Source: Polynucleobacter sp. IMCC 30228
GTDB lineage: Bacteria > Pseudomonadota > Gammaproteobacteria > Burkholderiales > Burkholderiaceae
Length of the DNA: 64,000 nucleotides
Direction: 5' to 3'
Assembly: GCF_021395205.1 (NCBI RefSeq)
Contig: NZ_JAJVCS010000004.1
Coordinates: forward strand, 248,001 to 312,000
The notes under the pieces were generated by a model, which had not been told where the DNA came from, ran no database searches, and was given only the letters and a program-made list of their open reading frames with translations. Positions 26,306 through 35,206 of the stretch are shown piece by piece. Made by a program: the position numbers and the translations under genes. Each line of letters opens with the position of its first letter. Within the stretch, counting starts at the first letter, position 1.

Positions 26306-26548
26306 GTGCAAAATTTAAAGCCCAAATTTGAACAACTCGATGCCGCTGTTAACCATGTTGGCGATTTAATTGCTAGTCAGAGCATTGCTCTTGGTGCCGC
26401 GAAAGGCATTTTGTATAGCTTGACTGAAACTATTGGTTCGATGATTGGTGACGTCGATTTGCCAGCCCATGTACGCTCTGGCTATGAGGGTTTACTTGAA
26501 ACTGCTCGAGAATTGAATCTGCAGCTCGATAAGCACGTTGATCGTTAA
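26306..26548 (+). CDS. Small helical protein of unknown function
   Basis: An 80-residue protein starting at GTG 26306, with AAGGA five bases upstream. The sequence is almost entirely amphipathic helix (FEQLDAAVNHVGDLIASQ, LGAAKGILYSLTETIG, YEGLLETARELNLQLDKH) with no signal peptide, cysteine or clear motif. A longer frame from TTG 26234 would read through the ribosome site. I do not recognise a family. It stands alone and converges with yaeQ. Confidence 0.6.
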   Translation: MQNLKPKFEQLDAAVNHVGDLIASQSIALGAAKGILYSLTETIGSMIGDVDLPAHVRSGYEGLLETARELNLQLDKHVDR

Positions 26549-26572
26549 GTTTCTGGCGCACTAAGCAGCAGA

Positions 26573-27124
26573 TTACTTTTCTTTTGCTTGGTACCAAAGT
26601 TCAGGGCTTAAGGTAATTTGGCCTTGCTCTGTTGAGATGAGCATTTCACCATCTTGTACATTAACATGCATAGTCATGCCGCGTTCAACCCACTTACCAA
26701 GTGTTTCAATTGCTTCCTTAGGTAGCGCGATGACCTTTAAATTTTGCGCACGCGTCACTTTATGTTGAATTGCTTGCCACCAAATTTTACTTGCTTGGCC
26801 GCCATAGCAAAAGATCGCGACTTGATCTGATCGACCACAGGCTTTGAGAATACGGCGCTCTTCAGGTTGACCAATTTCAATCCATAATTGAATTGCATCC
26901 GTTAAATCTTTGACCCAAATATCTGGTTCATCGGTATCGCTTAACCCTTTGCTAAAGACTAAATTTTCTTGTGCAAGTAGTGAAAATGCAACTAAACGCG
27001 CCATCATACGTTCATCGGTTTCCGATGGATGTTTGGCAATCGTTAATGTATGGCTCGCATAATAATTGCGATCGGCATCGGCCAGGTGTAGTTCAACTTT
27101 ATGGATCGTTGCGCGTAGGGCCAT
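26573..27124 (-). CDS. yaeQ: YaeQ-family protein
   Basis: A 183-residue protein of the YaeQ family, a restriction-endonuclease-like (PD-(D/E)XK) fold without a firmly known function. Marks are ATIHKVELHLADADRNYY, KHPSETDERMMARLVAF, the GLSDTDEPDIWVKDL segment with acidic residues, and WIEIGQPEERRILKACGR. It follows the GNAT gene by five bases on the minus strand, so the two are probably one transcript. Confidence 0.9.
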   Translation of the reverse strand: MALRATIHKVELHLADADRNYYASHTLTIAKHPSETDERMMARLVAFSLLAQENLVFSKGLSDTDEPDIWVKDLTDAIQLWIEIGQPEERRILKACGRSDQVAIFCYGGQASKIWWQAIQHKVTRAQNLKVIALPKEAIETLGKWVERGMTMHVNVQDGEMLISTEQGQITLSPELWYQAKEK

Positions 27125-27129
27125 AGTTG

Positions 27130-27549
27130 TTAATCTAAGCGCATGGTGCGATGGGGAATGCCAGCTTCGTTAAAAATGGCTCCCTCAGGAATAAAATTGA
27201 ATTTGGCATAAAAGGGTATAGCCGCTATTTGGGCGTTTAAGTAAATGGAATGAATATTAAGCGATTGGGCGTATTGCACGAGTGTCGACAATAGCGCACT
27301 TCCTACGCCTTGTCGACGGCAAGCCGCTAATACCGCCATGCGCCCAATCTGGCCGATACCATCTATTGTATATAGGCGACCCGTGCCAATACAGGCCCCG
27401 TTGAGGAAGGCAAGGGCATGCCAAGCATGAGAATCGATGCTATCTAGCTCTAATTCAATTGGCACGTGTTGTTCCTCTACAAAGACCTCACGGCGTATTG
27501 GAGCCGCAAGGGCTTCCGCCTCTTGCCATGATTGAATTAGCAGTTTCAT
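27130..27549 (-). CDS. GNAT-family N-acetyltransferase
   Basis: A 139-residue acetyltransferase with the ElaA/YjcF-like pattern: REVFVEEQHVPIELELDSID near the N terminus, GTGRLY, and the acetyl-CoA motif GRMAVLAACRRQGVGSALL. The C-terminal part is YAKFNFIPEGAIFNEAGIPH. The substrate is unknown. It starts at ATG 27549 and is divergent from the FAD-dependent protein gene, with at most 37 bases between them. Confidence 0.88.
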   Translation of the reverse strand: MKLLIQSWQEAEALAAPIRREVFVEEQHVPIELELDSIDSHAWHALAFLNGACIGTGRLYTIDGIGQIGRMAVLAACRRQGVGSALLSTLVQYAQSLNIHSIYLNAQIAAIPFYAKFNFIPEGAIFNEAGIPHRTMRLD

Positions 27550-27586
27550 CTTTTGAGTATGCCAAAGAATGGTTAAATACCCCCTA

Positions 27587-29218
27587 ATGATTCGAATTAC
27601 TGAACTGCGCCTGCCTATTGACCATTCCCCCGAGGATCTGGTTAAGAAAATTATTCAACGGCTTAAACTGCATGCATTTGAGGTGCCCGAATTCTCCATT
27701 TTTAAACGTAGTTATGACGCCCGCAAAAATGTTGACCTTGCATTTATCTATACCGTTGATGTTGCGGTGGGTGATGAGCAGACAATCTTAAAGACCTTTA
27801 AGGGTGATCAGCAGATTCGACTAACACCCGATACCAGTTACCACTTTGTAACGCAGGCTTCAGCAGCTAATACTGAGCGCCCGGTAGTCATTGGTTTTGG
27901 ACCCTGCGGTATTTTTGCCGCACTAGTTTTAGCGCAAATGGGCTTTAAGCCCATTGTCCTTGAGCGCGGGAAGCCAGTTCGCGAGCGCACTCAGGATACC
28001 TGGGGTCTATGGCGGAAAAATCGTTTAAATCCGGAATCGAATGTGCAATTTGGCGAAGGGGGTGCAGGAACTTTTTCAGATGGAAAGCTATATAGCCAAA
28101 TTAAAGACCCTCAATTTTACGGGCGCAAAGTGTTGCAAGAGTTTGTGAGAGCTGGCGCGCCTGCAGAAATTTTATATGTGGCTAAACCTCATATTGGTAC
28201 CTTCCGCTTAGTGGGTGTAGTGGAAAAAATGCGCCAAGAAATCATTCGCTTAGGCGGCGAAATTCGTTTTGTAAGCAAAGTTGTGGGCTTTCGTATCGAA
28301 GCTCAGGCGATTCAGGCAGTGCAATTAGAAGGCGGTGAGGAGCTATTAGCAAATCATGTTATCTTAGCTTTAGGTCATAGTGCTCGCGATACCTTCAAGG
28401 TATTGTATGAAGCAGGAGTGTTTATGGAGGCTAAGGCATTCTCGGTGGGGTTTCGTATTGAACACCCACAGTCTGTCATTGATCGTGCCCGCTTAGGTTC
28501 GCATCTTGGTCATCCTTTAATTGGTGCTGCTGATTACAAATTAGTTCACCATGCCAAAAATGGGCGCTCGGTTTATAGTTTTTGTATGTGCCCAGGTGGC
28601 ATGGTGGTGGCTGCCGCTTCAGAGCCTCACTGTGTTGTTACGAATGGTATGAGTCAATACTCACGTAATGAGCGCAATGCCAATGCCGGCATCGTCGTTG
28701 GAATTACTCCCACTGATTTTTTACCAGCTAACGCATCAGGTTCTGGGCCAGTCCACCCCTTAGCGGGGATAGAATTTCAACGCACTCTAGAGTCTCAGGC
28801 TTATGCTCTGGGTGGCTCGACTTATGAGGCACCGGGCCAGTTGGTAGGCGATTTTTTAGCTGCAAGACCATCTAAAGAGTTCGGTGCTGTTTTGCCGTCC
28901 TATCAGCCGGGTGTTCATCTCACTGATCTATCGACGAGTTTGCCAGTCTATGCAATCGAAGCAATTCGGGAAGCAATTCCGGCATTTGAAAAGCAAATTA
29001 AAGGCTTTGCCATGGCCGATGCTGTTCTGACTGGCGTTGAAACGCGGACTTCAGCTCCTCTACGTATTACGCGTGGCACTAACTATCAAAGTGTGAACAT
29101 CAAGGGCTTATATCCTGCAGGGGAGGGGGCTGGTTATGCTGGCGGAATCTTATCCGCTGGAGTAGATGGTATTCGGGTTGCCGAAGCTTTAGCGCTGGAT
29201 TTGGTAAACCGACGATAA
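27587..29218 (+). CDS. FAD-dependent dehydrogenase (COG2509 type)
   Basis: A 543-residue flavoprotein of the NAD(P)/FAD-dependent oxidoreductase group. A short alpha/beta N-terminal domain (ITELRLPIDHSPEDLVKKI) precedes the dinucleotide motif VVIGFGPCGIFAALVLAQMG. FGEGGAGTFSDGKLYSQIKD and YSFCMCPGG are typical of this family. The C terminus has GLYPAGEGAGYAGGILSAG. The reaction is not known. Two in-frame ATG codons exist (27569 and 27587). I prefer 27587 (MIRITELRLP) because it matches where family members usually begin, but neither has a clear ribosome site. The ABC-F gene starts seven bases after the stop. Confidence 0.85.
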   Translation: MIRITELRLPIDHSPEDLVKKIIQRLKLHAFEVPEFSIFKRSYDARKNVDLAFIYTVDVAVGDEQTILKTFKGDQQIRLTPDTSYHFVTQASAANTERPVVIGFGPCGIFAALVLAQMGFKPIVLERGKPVRERTQDTWGLWRKNRLNPESNVQFGEGGAGTFSDGKLYSQIKDPQFYGRKVLQEFVRAGAPAEILYVAKPHIGTFRLVGVVEKMRQEIIRLGGEIRFVSKVVGFRIEAQAIQAVQLEGGEELLANHVILALGHSARDTFKVLYEAGVFMEAKAFSVGFRIEHPQSVIDRARLGSHLGHPLIGAADYKLVHHAKNGRSVYSFCMCPGGMVVAAASEPHCVVTNGMSQYSRNERNANAGIVVGITPTDFLPANASGSGPVHPLAGIEFQRTLESQAYALGGSTYEAPGQLVGDFLAARPSKEFGAVLPSYQPGVHLTDLSTSLPVYAIEAIREAIPAFEKQIKGFAMADAVLTGVETRTSAPLRITRGTNYQSVNIKGLYPAGEGAGYAGGILSAGVDGIRVAEALALDLVNRR

Positions 29219-29224
29219 TGCGCC

Positions 29225-30877
29225 ATGGCTTTAATCGTACTCACTGATGCAAAACTGGCTTTTGGCCATGTGGACTTACTAGCAAACACCGCTTTTTCCT
29301 TAGAAGTAGGAGAGCGCGTAGGATTAATTGGCCGCAATGGCACTGGCAAATCATCCTTACTAAAAATTCTAGCTGGCCTAGAGAAGCTTGATGATGGTAC
29401 CTTGCAATATCAGCAAGGTCTACGCATGGCTTATGTTGCTCAAGAACCTATTTTTGAAGCTCATGAATCAGTGTTTACTGTTGTTTCAGAAGGCGTGGCT
29501 ATCGCCAAGGCCTTGCGTGCAGAGTACGAAGAATTGAGTGTAGGCGAATGGGATGATGCAGCACATCACCGCCTTGATGAATTGCAATCGAAGCTTGAAG
29601 CTATTAGTGGTTGGAATTGGGAGCAACGGGTATATGAAACTCTGGATCGCTTGCATTTAGATCCCGAGGCACAAATTGCGACTTTATCGGGCGGGAATAA
29701 AAAGCGGGTTGCTTTAGCACAAGCCTTAGTGGCCATGCCCGATGTTTTGCTTTTGGATGAACCTACCAACCATTTAGATTTAGATTCCATTAGCTGGCTG
29801 GAAAGTTTATTAAACGATTTTAATGGCGCCATTTTGTTAGTGACACATGATCGGGCTTTTTTGGATGCCGTATGTACCCAAATTATTGAACTCGATCGAG
29901 GCATTATTCGTACTTATCCTGGCAACTTCACGGCTTATGAAAAACTGAAAGAAGATGAGTTATCGTCTGAATCGCTTGCTAATGCGCGGGCAGATAAGTT
30001 ATTAGCCCAAGAAGAAGTGTGGATTCGCAAAGGGGTTGAGGCGCGCAGAACTCGGAGCATGAGCCGCATTGTGCGTCTGGAAAAATTGCGCGCAAGTAGG
30101 GCAGAACGTCGTGATGCGATGGGCCAAGTGAAGCTAGCAGTATCGGCAGGTGAGCGCAGTGGCAAAATTGTCGCCGATCTGCAATTTGTTTCTAAAGCCT
30201 ATGAGCGGCCGATTGTGAGTAATTTTACTGCGACGATTTTACGCGGCGATAAAGTGGGCTTACTGGGCCCTAATGGTTCTGGTAAAACAACCTTACTCAA
30301 GTTAATTTTAGGAGAAATTACGCCAGACTCTGGAACGGTAACAATGGGAACCCGAATTGAAGTAGCCTATTTTGATCAAATGCGTGAAGCCCTTGATCTG
30401 AATGCTTCACTGGAAGATTACATTAGCCCTGGAAGTGAATGGGTAGAAATTAACGGTAATCGCAAACATGTCAAGAGCTATTTGAATGACTTCCTATTTT
30501 CCCCCGAAAGAACGAACTCACCCGTGAGTACACTTTCGGGCGGCGAGCGGAATCGCTTATTATTGGCGCGCTTATTTGCTCGACCTGCCAATGTATTGGT
30601 GTTAGATGAGCCAACGAATGATTTAGATATTGATACTTTAGATTTGTTGGAACAATTATTACAAGATTACCAAGGTACAGTTTTTCTTGTCAGCCATGAT
30701 CGCTATTTTTTAGACAACGTAGTCACCAGCATTATTGCGAACGAAGGCGAAGGCTTTTGGCGCGAGTACGAGGGTGGTTATGAGGATTGGAAGATTCAGA
30801 AAGCCCGTGCTGATGCTATTTTGGCGAGCAAAACTGCCGCACCATCCATGGCAAAAAAGAAAGCCTTATCAAAGTAA
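29225..30877 (+). CDS. uup: Uup-type ABC-F ATPase lacking the C-terminal coiled coil
   Basis: A soluble ABC-F protein with two ATPase domains. The first has GRNGTGKSS (36-44), LSGGNKKRVALAQAL and LLLDEPTNHLDL. The second has GPNGSGKTT, LSGGERNRLLLARLF and LVLDEPTNDLDI. The HVKSYLNDFLF segment and EGEGFWREYEGGYEDW match Uup rather than EttA. Uup helps ribosomes and affects transposon excision in E. coli. Usual Uup proteins continue about 80 residues into a DNA-binding coiled coil. This one stops at 550 residues, with KKKALSK exactly where that domain would begin. The last nine bases overlap the convergent cbpM gene. Confidence 0.88.
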   Translation: MALIVLTDAKLAFGHVDLLANTAFSLEVGERVGLIGRNGTGKSSLLKILAGLEKLDDGTLQYQQGLRMAYVAQEPIFEAHESVFTVVSEGVAIAKALRAEYEELSVGEWDDAAHHRLDELQSKLEAISGWNWEQRVYETLDRLHLDPEAQIATLSGGNKKRVALAQALVAMPDVLLLDEPTNHLDLDSISWLESLLNDFNGAILLVTHDRAFLDAVCTQIIELDRGIIRTYPGNFTAYEKLKEDELSSESLANARADKLLAQEEVWIRKGVEARRTRSMSRIVRLEKLRASRAERRDAMGQVKLAVSAGERSGKIVADLQFVSKAYERPIVSNFTATILRGDKVGLLGPNGSGKTTLLKLILGEITPDSGTVTMGTRIEVAYFDQMREALDLNASLEDYISPGSEWVEINGNRKHVKSYLNDFLFSPERTNSPVSTLSGGERNRLLLARLFARPANVLVLDEPTNDLDIDTLDLLEQLLQDYQGTVFLVSHDRYFLDNVVTSIIANEGEGFWREYEGGYEDWKIQKARADAILASKTAAPSMAKKKALSK

Positions 30878-31186
30878 ATTACTGCGTAGCATACGCGCGC
30901 GCAACTCGGCAATTTCTTCTAATAAATCGAGCGCCAAGGCAACTCCTGGGGTATTGAGTTCTAGGTCTTTAGTAAGCGAAGCGGCTAAGCGAGCACGACG
31001 GAGGGAGTTGCCACTAAAACGCCAATCTTGCGGACTAGAGCCTGCTGGACTTAAAACGCCCTCAGCAACCCAAGACATAATTTGATCTGCAGGCGTGCTT
31101 GCTGCTTGGCATAATTCCACAATGGTCATGTGCACTTCTTCTTCGACCACACTGGTTTGAAAAATAGTGATATTAGTCTGAATCAT
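30869..31186 (-). CDS. cbpM: Chaperone modulator CbpM
   Basis: A 105-residue MerR-type helix-turn-helix protein. E. coli CbpM binds the J domain of CbpA and inhibits it. Marks are MTIVELCQAASTPADQIMSWVAEGVLSP, WRFSGNSLRRARLAASLTKDLELNTPG and LALDLLEEIAELRAR. It lies 17 bases after cbpA on the same strand, as expected for the pair. Its end overlaps the uup end by nine bases. Confidence 0.9.
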   Translation of the reverse strand: MIQTNITIFQTSVVEEEVHMTIVELCQAASTPADQIMSWVAEGVLSPAGSSPQDWRFSGNSLRRARLAASLTKDLELNTPGVALALDLLEEIAELRARMLRSNLL

Positions 31187-31203
31187 GGCATCTTCCCCTT
31201 TTT

Positions 31204-32133
31204 CTACGCACGTGGGTTAAAGTCAAATGCTTTGGCAAAATTACTATAGGCCTCTTTATGGGCTTCGCTATCTGCTGGCGGCAAAGTAATGGTGAGCACG
31301 GCATAAAGATCACCCGCTTCTTTACCGGGAATGCCGCGACCTTTGAGGCGGAGTTTACGACCACCACTCGAGTTGGCGGGAATATTCATCGCTACTGGAC
31401 CATCAGGAGTGGGTACGGTGACGCTAGCGCCCAGCGCAGCTTCCCATGGCGTAAGCGGTAAATCCATATAGATATCGCGGCCATCAACACGATAAAGGGG
31501 ATGAGGATGAAAAGCAATTTCTAAGTAGAGATCGCCAGTTCCACCTTCACCCATGCCTGGCCCACCTTGCCCCGCTAAGCGAAGACTTTGCCCAGCGCGA
31601 ATACCTTTGGGAATAGTGACATCAAGTTTGCGTTCCTGTGCGACTAAATTACCATTCTGATCATAAGTAGGCATTTGCAGACTAATGCTGCGCTTAGCAC
31701 CCTGAAAGGCATCGTTGAGATCAATCATAATTTTGGCGTGATGATCTTGGCCTTTAAAGTTCATATTGGCACTACGTCTTTGTTGACGTTGACCTCCACG
31801 TGCTTGTCGCCCAAATAAGGATTCAAAAAATTCACTTTGGTCACCACCATAGTTGCCATCGTTGAATTCAAAGCCTGAATTCCAATCGGGTGGCGGAGTA
31901 AAGTCTTGACCGCTTTTCCATTGGCTGCCCATTTGATCGTAGGCCGCCCGTTTTTCTGGGTCTTTGAGTACCGCAAAGGCTTCACCAACTTGCTTGAAGC
32001 GCTCTTCGGCGCCTGCTTCTTTGCTTACGTCGGGATGGTATTTGCGCGCCAGTTTACGGTAGGATTGTTTAATCTCATCTTGAGTTGCGGTGCGGGCAAC
32101 ACCAAGCGTTTCGTAATAGTCCTGAAATTTCAT
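31204..32133 (-). CDS. cbpA: DnaJ-type co-chaperone / curved DNA-binding protein CbpA
   Basis: A 309-residue J-domain protein without the zinc-finger region of DnaJ. The J domain starts DYYETLGVARTATQDEIKQ and carries HPD in KYHPDVSKEA. A glycine/phenylalanine-containing linker follows (SGFEFNDGNYGGDQSEFF), then two C-terminal substrate-binding domains (TIPKGIRAGQSLRLAGQGG and LRLKGRGIPGKEAGDLYAVL). It stimulates DnaK and binds curved DNA in E. coli. The gene runs psiE, pirin, cbpA, cbpM with small gaps, so a stress-linked transcript is likely. Confidence 0.93.
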   Translation of the reverse strand: MKFQDYYETLGVARTATQDEIKQSYRKLARKYHPDVSKEAGAEERFKQVGEAFAVLKDPEKRAAYDQMGSQWKSGQDFTPPPDWNSGFEFNDGNYGGDQSEFFESLFGRQARGGQRQQRRSANMNFKGQDHHAKIMIDLNDAFQGAKRSISLQMPTYDQNGNLVAQERKLDVTIPKGIRAGQSLRLAGQGGPGMGEGGTGDLYLEIAFHPHPLYRVDGRDIYMDLPLTPWEAALGASVTVPTPDGPVAMNIPANSSGGRKLRLKGRGIPGKEAGDLYAVLTITLPPADSEAHKEAYSNFAKAFDFNPRA

Positions 32134-32155
32134 GGTTTGATTTTACAGATAATTT

Positions 32156-32857
32156 TTAAGGTGCCAGATCAAACACTAGCACTTCCGCAGCCTGCCCCTG
32201 CCTAAGGTGGAGATGTTCTTCCTCGGCAATGAGTAAGGCATCACCTGCCTGTAGAAGCTGTTCATTAACCATTAATGTTCCCCGAACTAAATGTACATAA
32301 GCTTTACGCTGAGGATTAAGTTTGAGATCAGCAGTTTGCGCACCAGAAAATAAACCAGCATAGAGTTTGGCGTCAGCCGTCATAACTACTGAATTATGAG
32401 CACCATTAGGTGAAGCAATTAAGCGCAGCTGACCCTCTTTTTCTAAGGTGGGAATCGTTTTTTGCTCATAACTAGGGGTAATTTCTGCTGTACTTGGCTC
32501 AAGCCAAATTTGTAAGAGGTGGGTGGTGGTATCGTGCGCATGATTAAACTCGCTGTGGGTTACTCCTGTGCCTGCACTCATCCGTTGTACGTCACCTGGT
32601 GGAATGCCTTCGACATTACCCATGCTATCTTCATGTGCAAGCACACCCTCGAGTACATACGTAATAATTTCCATGTTCCGATGAGCGTGTTTACCGAAAC
32701 CTTTGCCAGCTGCCACCCAATCTTCGTTAATCACCCTTAAATTGCCCCAGCCCATAAAGCGGGGATCGTGATACCCCGCAAAAGAAAAAGAGTGAAAACT
32801 TTTTAGCCAACCATGATCTGCATAACCACGTTCGTTTGACTTACGGAGTAATTGCAT
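32156..32857 (-). CDS. Pirin-family cupin protein
   Basis: A 233-residue bicupin of the pirin family. The metal ligands expected for pirins are all present: H57 and H59 in GKHAHRNME, H101 and E103 in GVTHSEFNH. Bacterial pirins such as E. coli YhhW can act as quercetin dioxygenases, while others regulate enzymes. The role here is open. It lies 22 bases upstream of cbpA and three bases downstream of psiE. Confidence 0.92.
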   Translation of the reverse strand: MQLLRKSNERGYADHGWLKSFHSFSFAGYHDPRFMGWGNLRVINEDWVAAGKGFGKHAHRNMEIITYVLEGVLAHEDSMGNVEGIPPGDVQRMSAGTGVTHSEFNHAHDTTTHLLQIWLEPSTAEITPSYEQKTIPTLEKEGQLRLIASPNGAHNSVVMTADAKLYAGLFSGAQTADLKLNPQRKAYVHLVRGTLMVNEQLLQAGDALLIAEEEHLHLRQGQAAEVLVFDLAP

Positions 32858-32860
32858 GCT

Positions 32861-33310
32861 TTAACTAGGGTCGACTTTATCAGGAAATGTAGTTGAAGAG
32901 TATTGAATGATTGCGCTGGAAAAAGCTAATAATAAAATCGCTCCCGCCATAATTAATATCTGCAGATTAGCTTCATGATTAGTGCTAACTATATCGATGA
33001 TCAAACGGGTCACTGCCGTTATTGCCACGGCTATGAGAAAGCGAACTGGCATCCGGTTGGTTTTAAAGTAAACCCCAATCATGGCGCCAATTTCTAGATA
33101 GATAAATAGCAAAATGAGTTCACCAACAGTGGCAAAGCCTTTTTGGAACATGGCAATAAAGGCGTCTCCCGCTGACCAAACCGTAGCCATACCAATAGCA
33201 AATAAAGCCAGCCGATGAAAAATAGAGACCAGTAGGTTGCCAAACGGAATCGACCAGCGCTCAAAATTGCGTTCTAGCTTTGAAACCTCACGTGGTGTAT
33301 CGGATTGCAT
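32861..33310 (-). CDS. psiE: Phosphate-starvation-inducible PsiE-family membrane protein
   Basis: A 149-residue protein with four hydrophobic segments in the PsiE pattern (LILLFIYLEIGAMIGVYFK, then RMPVRFLIAVAITAVTRLIID broken here as MPVRFLIAVAITAVTR). The ATG at 33310 is chosen because AGGAG lies five bases upstream. A longer frame from ATG 33325 has that ribosome site inside its coding part. The function of PsiE is not established. It heads the psiE-pirin-cbpA-cbpM run. Confidence 0.85.
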   Translation of the reverse strand: MQSDTPREVSKLERNFERWSIPFGNLLVSIFHRLALFAIGMATVWSAGDAFIAMFQKGFATVGELILLFIYLEIGAMIGVYFKTNRMPVRFLIAVAITAVTRLIIDIVSTNHEANLQILIMAGAILLLAFSSAIIQYSSTTFPDKVDPS

Positions 33311-33315
33311 GAAGA

Positions 33316-33320
33316 CTCCT
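33316..33320 (-). promoter_or_regulatory. Ribosome binding site that selects the psiE start
   Basis: AGGAG on the minus strand, five bases before ATG 33310. It lies inside the alternative frame that begins at ATG 33325, which makes that earlier start unlikely. Confidence 0.75.
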
Positions 33321-33511
33321 TTCATGGTGCCAGGTTGAATTTATATTGGGCATTGATGATGCTAAACGATTCGGCCAAAAACTGCTAATAGAACGCAGTT
33401 TCCCCTTAATTGAGTCCTATTCGTTGTTATTTGGACTCTTACTAGGGGTATTTTGCGGGTATGACAACCGCTTAAAAAGAGGCACAAGCGATAACTAGAT
33501 AAACTAGGGGG

Positions 33512-35206
33512 ATGCGGGGACAAATATCGATTCGAGTAGCTTGGCTGATACTGGCTCTGGCTATTTTCACCTACCTTTTTGGCTTAGATAGTCGCTTTGC
33601 CCCCAAAAATGGTGACGAATATGTGTATATGCATATTACGCGTATGACTGCAGAAGCGCAGACCTGGTTGCCACTGCAATCGGCCCTAGAGGGGATGCAA
33701 AATACTAAGCCCCCCTTATTATTTTGGCAAGGCATCGCCACAGCGGGCTGGGGTAATCATTGGTCTTTATGGAATTTGCGCTGGCCGAGTGTCTTATATA
33801 CTGGCCTGACCGCATTTTTTCTATTCCTAGCGGTGCGGCGCTTTACCCGCGACTGGCGTACTGGCTGTTTGGCAGCCTTCATTTGGCTCAGTTTTTTTGC
33901 GAGCTATCGATATGGGCGCCCCTTTCTCACCGATCCACCCGAAGTCTTTTGGCTTACCTTACCGTTCTTTGCTTTGTTGTATTGGGGTCGCGCAGCGTTT
34001 GAATCAAAATGGCTTTTTCCATTTTGCGCAGCGGGGTGTTTTGGTATTGCTTTTCTTTATAAGTCATTTGCCTATGTTGTACCGGTATGCCTTGCTTTAA
34101 GCCTTTGGTATTGGCGTTTTCGACATCGTTCTATTACTCAAGTCATGCGTAGCGATGGCTTAAAGATCATTGGCATTGGCATTCTAGCGCTAGCAATTTT
34201 TTCTTTATGGTTTGTAATTGATCCAGAGCCGGCAGCAGTTTGGCGTGAATTCGTGGTCGGCGAAAATGCGGGTAAATTTGAGATACGTAATTTTGCCTAT
34301 CTACAGGATTTGCTATGGGGTGGAGATAGCCTATGGATGCTACTAGTGGCTTTCCTCGCGAACACGGGTTTATTTATTTTTGTTTTGCTTTCTACCTTGG
34401 CGCAAAGTTGGCGTGAGCGCCATCGGAGCAGCATGGAAGAAGTGCTCCTCTGGTTACTCATCCTTGCTTTCCTCTTAATTTTTAGTTTGCCAAGTCAACG
34501 CTCCGGTCGATATTTATTGCCGGTCATGCCAGCTGTTGCTGCCCTCATTGCTATACATTGGAATCGTTTGCCGCTCTGGGGATTTCAACTTGCCTTACTG
34601 CTTGAGCTCTTGATAGTGCTGGCATTCGTTTGGTTTGGGTGGAATTTATCATGGCCATTTGCTTTTTGGCATTGGGTTCTATTGGCTGCCGCGTTAGGCA
34701 CTGTGTTAATCGGGCTCTGGCGCCGGGAGGCAACTAAACTAAGCGCTTTAGTGAGCAGTTTTATTGCTTGCACCTTGCTAGCTAGCAGCCTTGGGCCATT
34801 AGAGTCGCAATTAGGGCGTTATAGTCCGGCAACAATTGCAGCAATCGAGAATCAAGATGTATGGGTACCGTGTGATTATCGGGCTAAAGATGAAGAATAT
34901 CGCTTGCTTATGCCTGGCGCTCGAATTCATGGCTATCAACAAGATGCAGCCCACAATATAGCTAAGCTCAGCAGCCAATATCCTTTATTTGCCGTGCATT
35001 CATCACCTGCAGAACAATTGGTTTTGTGCGAGGGTTGTAAAATTATTGGACAGCGTAGTGAAATGCGCGCACGGCAAAGCGAGGATGAAATTTTGGCGAT
35101 TCTGTTAGGTCAAATTAACCAAAATTTATTTGTGAACGAATACCTGATTGCCGCACCTGCTGTTGATTTACCAACTAGCCTGCGACTAAAGGAAGCTTGT
35201 CGATGA
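33512..35206 (+). CDS. GT39/ArnT-like membrane glycosyltransferase
   Basis: A 564-residue membrane protein of the GT39 (PMT/ArnT-like) type. These enzymes move a sugar from a polyprenyl-phosphate carrier to an acceptor on the periplasmic side. The first periplasmic loop carries the acidic catalytic pair D35-E36 in KNGDEYVY. TKPPLLFWQ and the SYRYGRPFLTDPPEVFW segment are family-like. About ten to twelve helices follow, then a soluble C-terminal domain of about 110 residues (from VWVPCDYRAKDEEY). GGGGG precedes the ATG. The stop overlaps the next start by four bases. The acceptor is unknown. Confidence 0.87.
   Translation: MRGQISIRVAWLILALAIFTYLFGLDSRFAPKNGDEYVYMHITRMTAEAQTWLPLQSALEGMQNTKPPLLFWQGIATAGWGNHWSLWNLRWPSVLYTGLTAFFLFLAVRRFTRDWRTGCLAAFIWLSFFASYRYGRPFLTDPPEVFWLTLPFFALLYWGRAAFESKWLFPFCAAGCFGIAFLYKSFAYVVPVCLALSLWYWRFRHRSITQVMRSDGLKIIGIGILALAIFSLWFVIDPEPAAVWREFVVGENAGKFEIRNFAYLQDLLWGGDSLWMLLVAFLANTGLFIFVLLSTLAQSWRERHRSSMEEVLLWLLILAFLLIFSLPSQRSGRYLLPVMPAVAALIAIHWNRLPLWGFQLALLLELLIVLAFVWFGWNLSWPFAFWHWVLLAAALGTVLIGLWRREATKLSALVSSFIACTLLASSLGPLESQLGRYSPATIAAIENQDVWVPCDYRAKDEEYRLLMPGARIHGYQQDAAHNIAKLSSQYPLFAVHSSPAEQLVLCEGCKIIGQRSEMRARQSEDEILAILLGQINQNLFVNEYLIAAPAVDLPTSLRLKEACR

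Noticed and set aside
30735..31085. Frame overlapping the end of uup that might hold the missing coiled coil
   Set aside because: Its translation is arginine- and serine-rich without the expected KLSYK or RELEQLP pattern, so it is a shadow of uup and cbpM.
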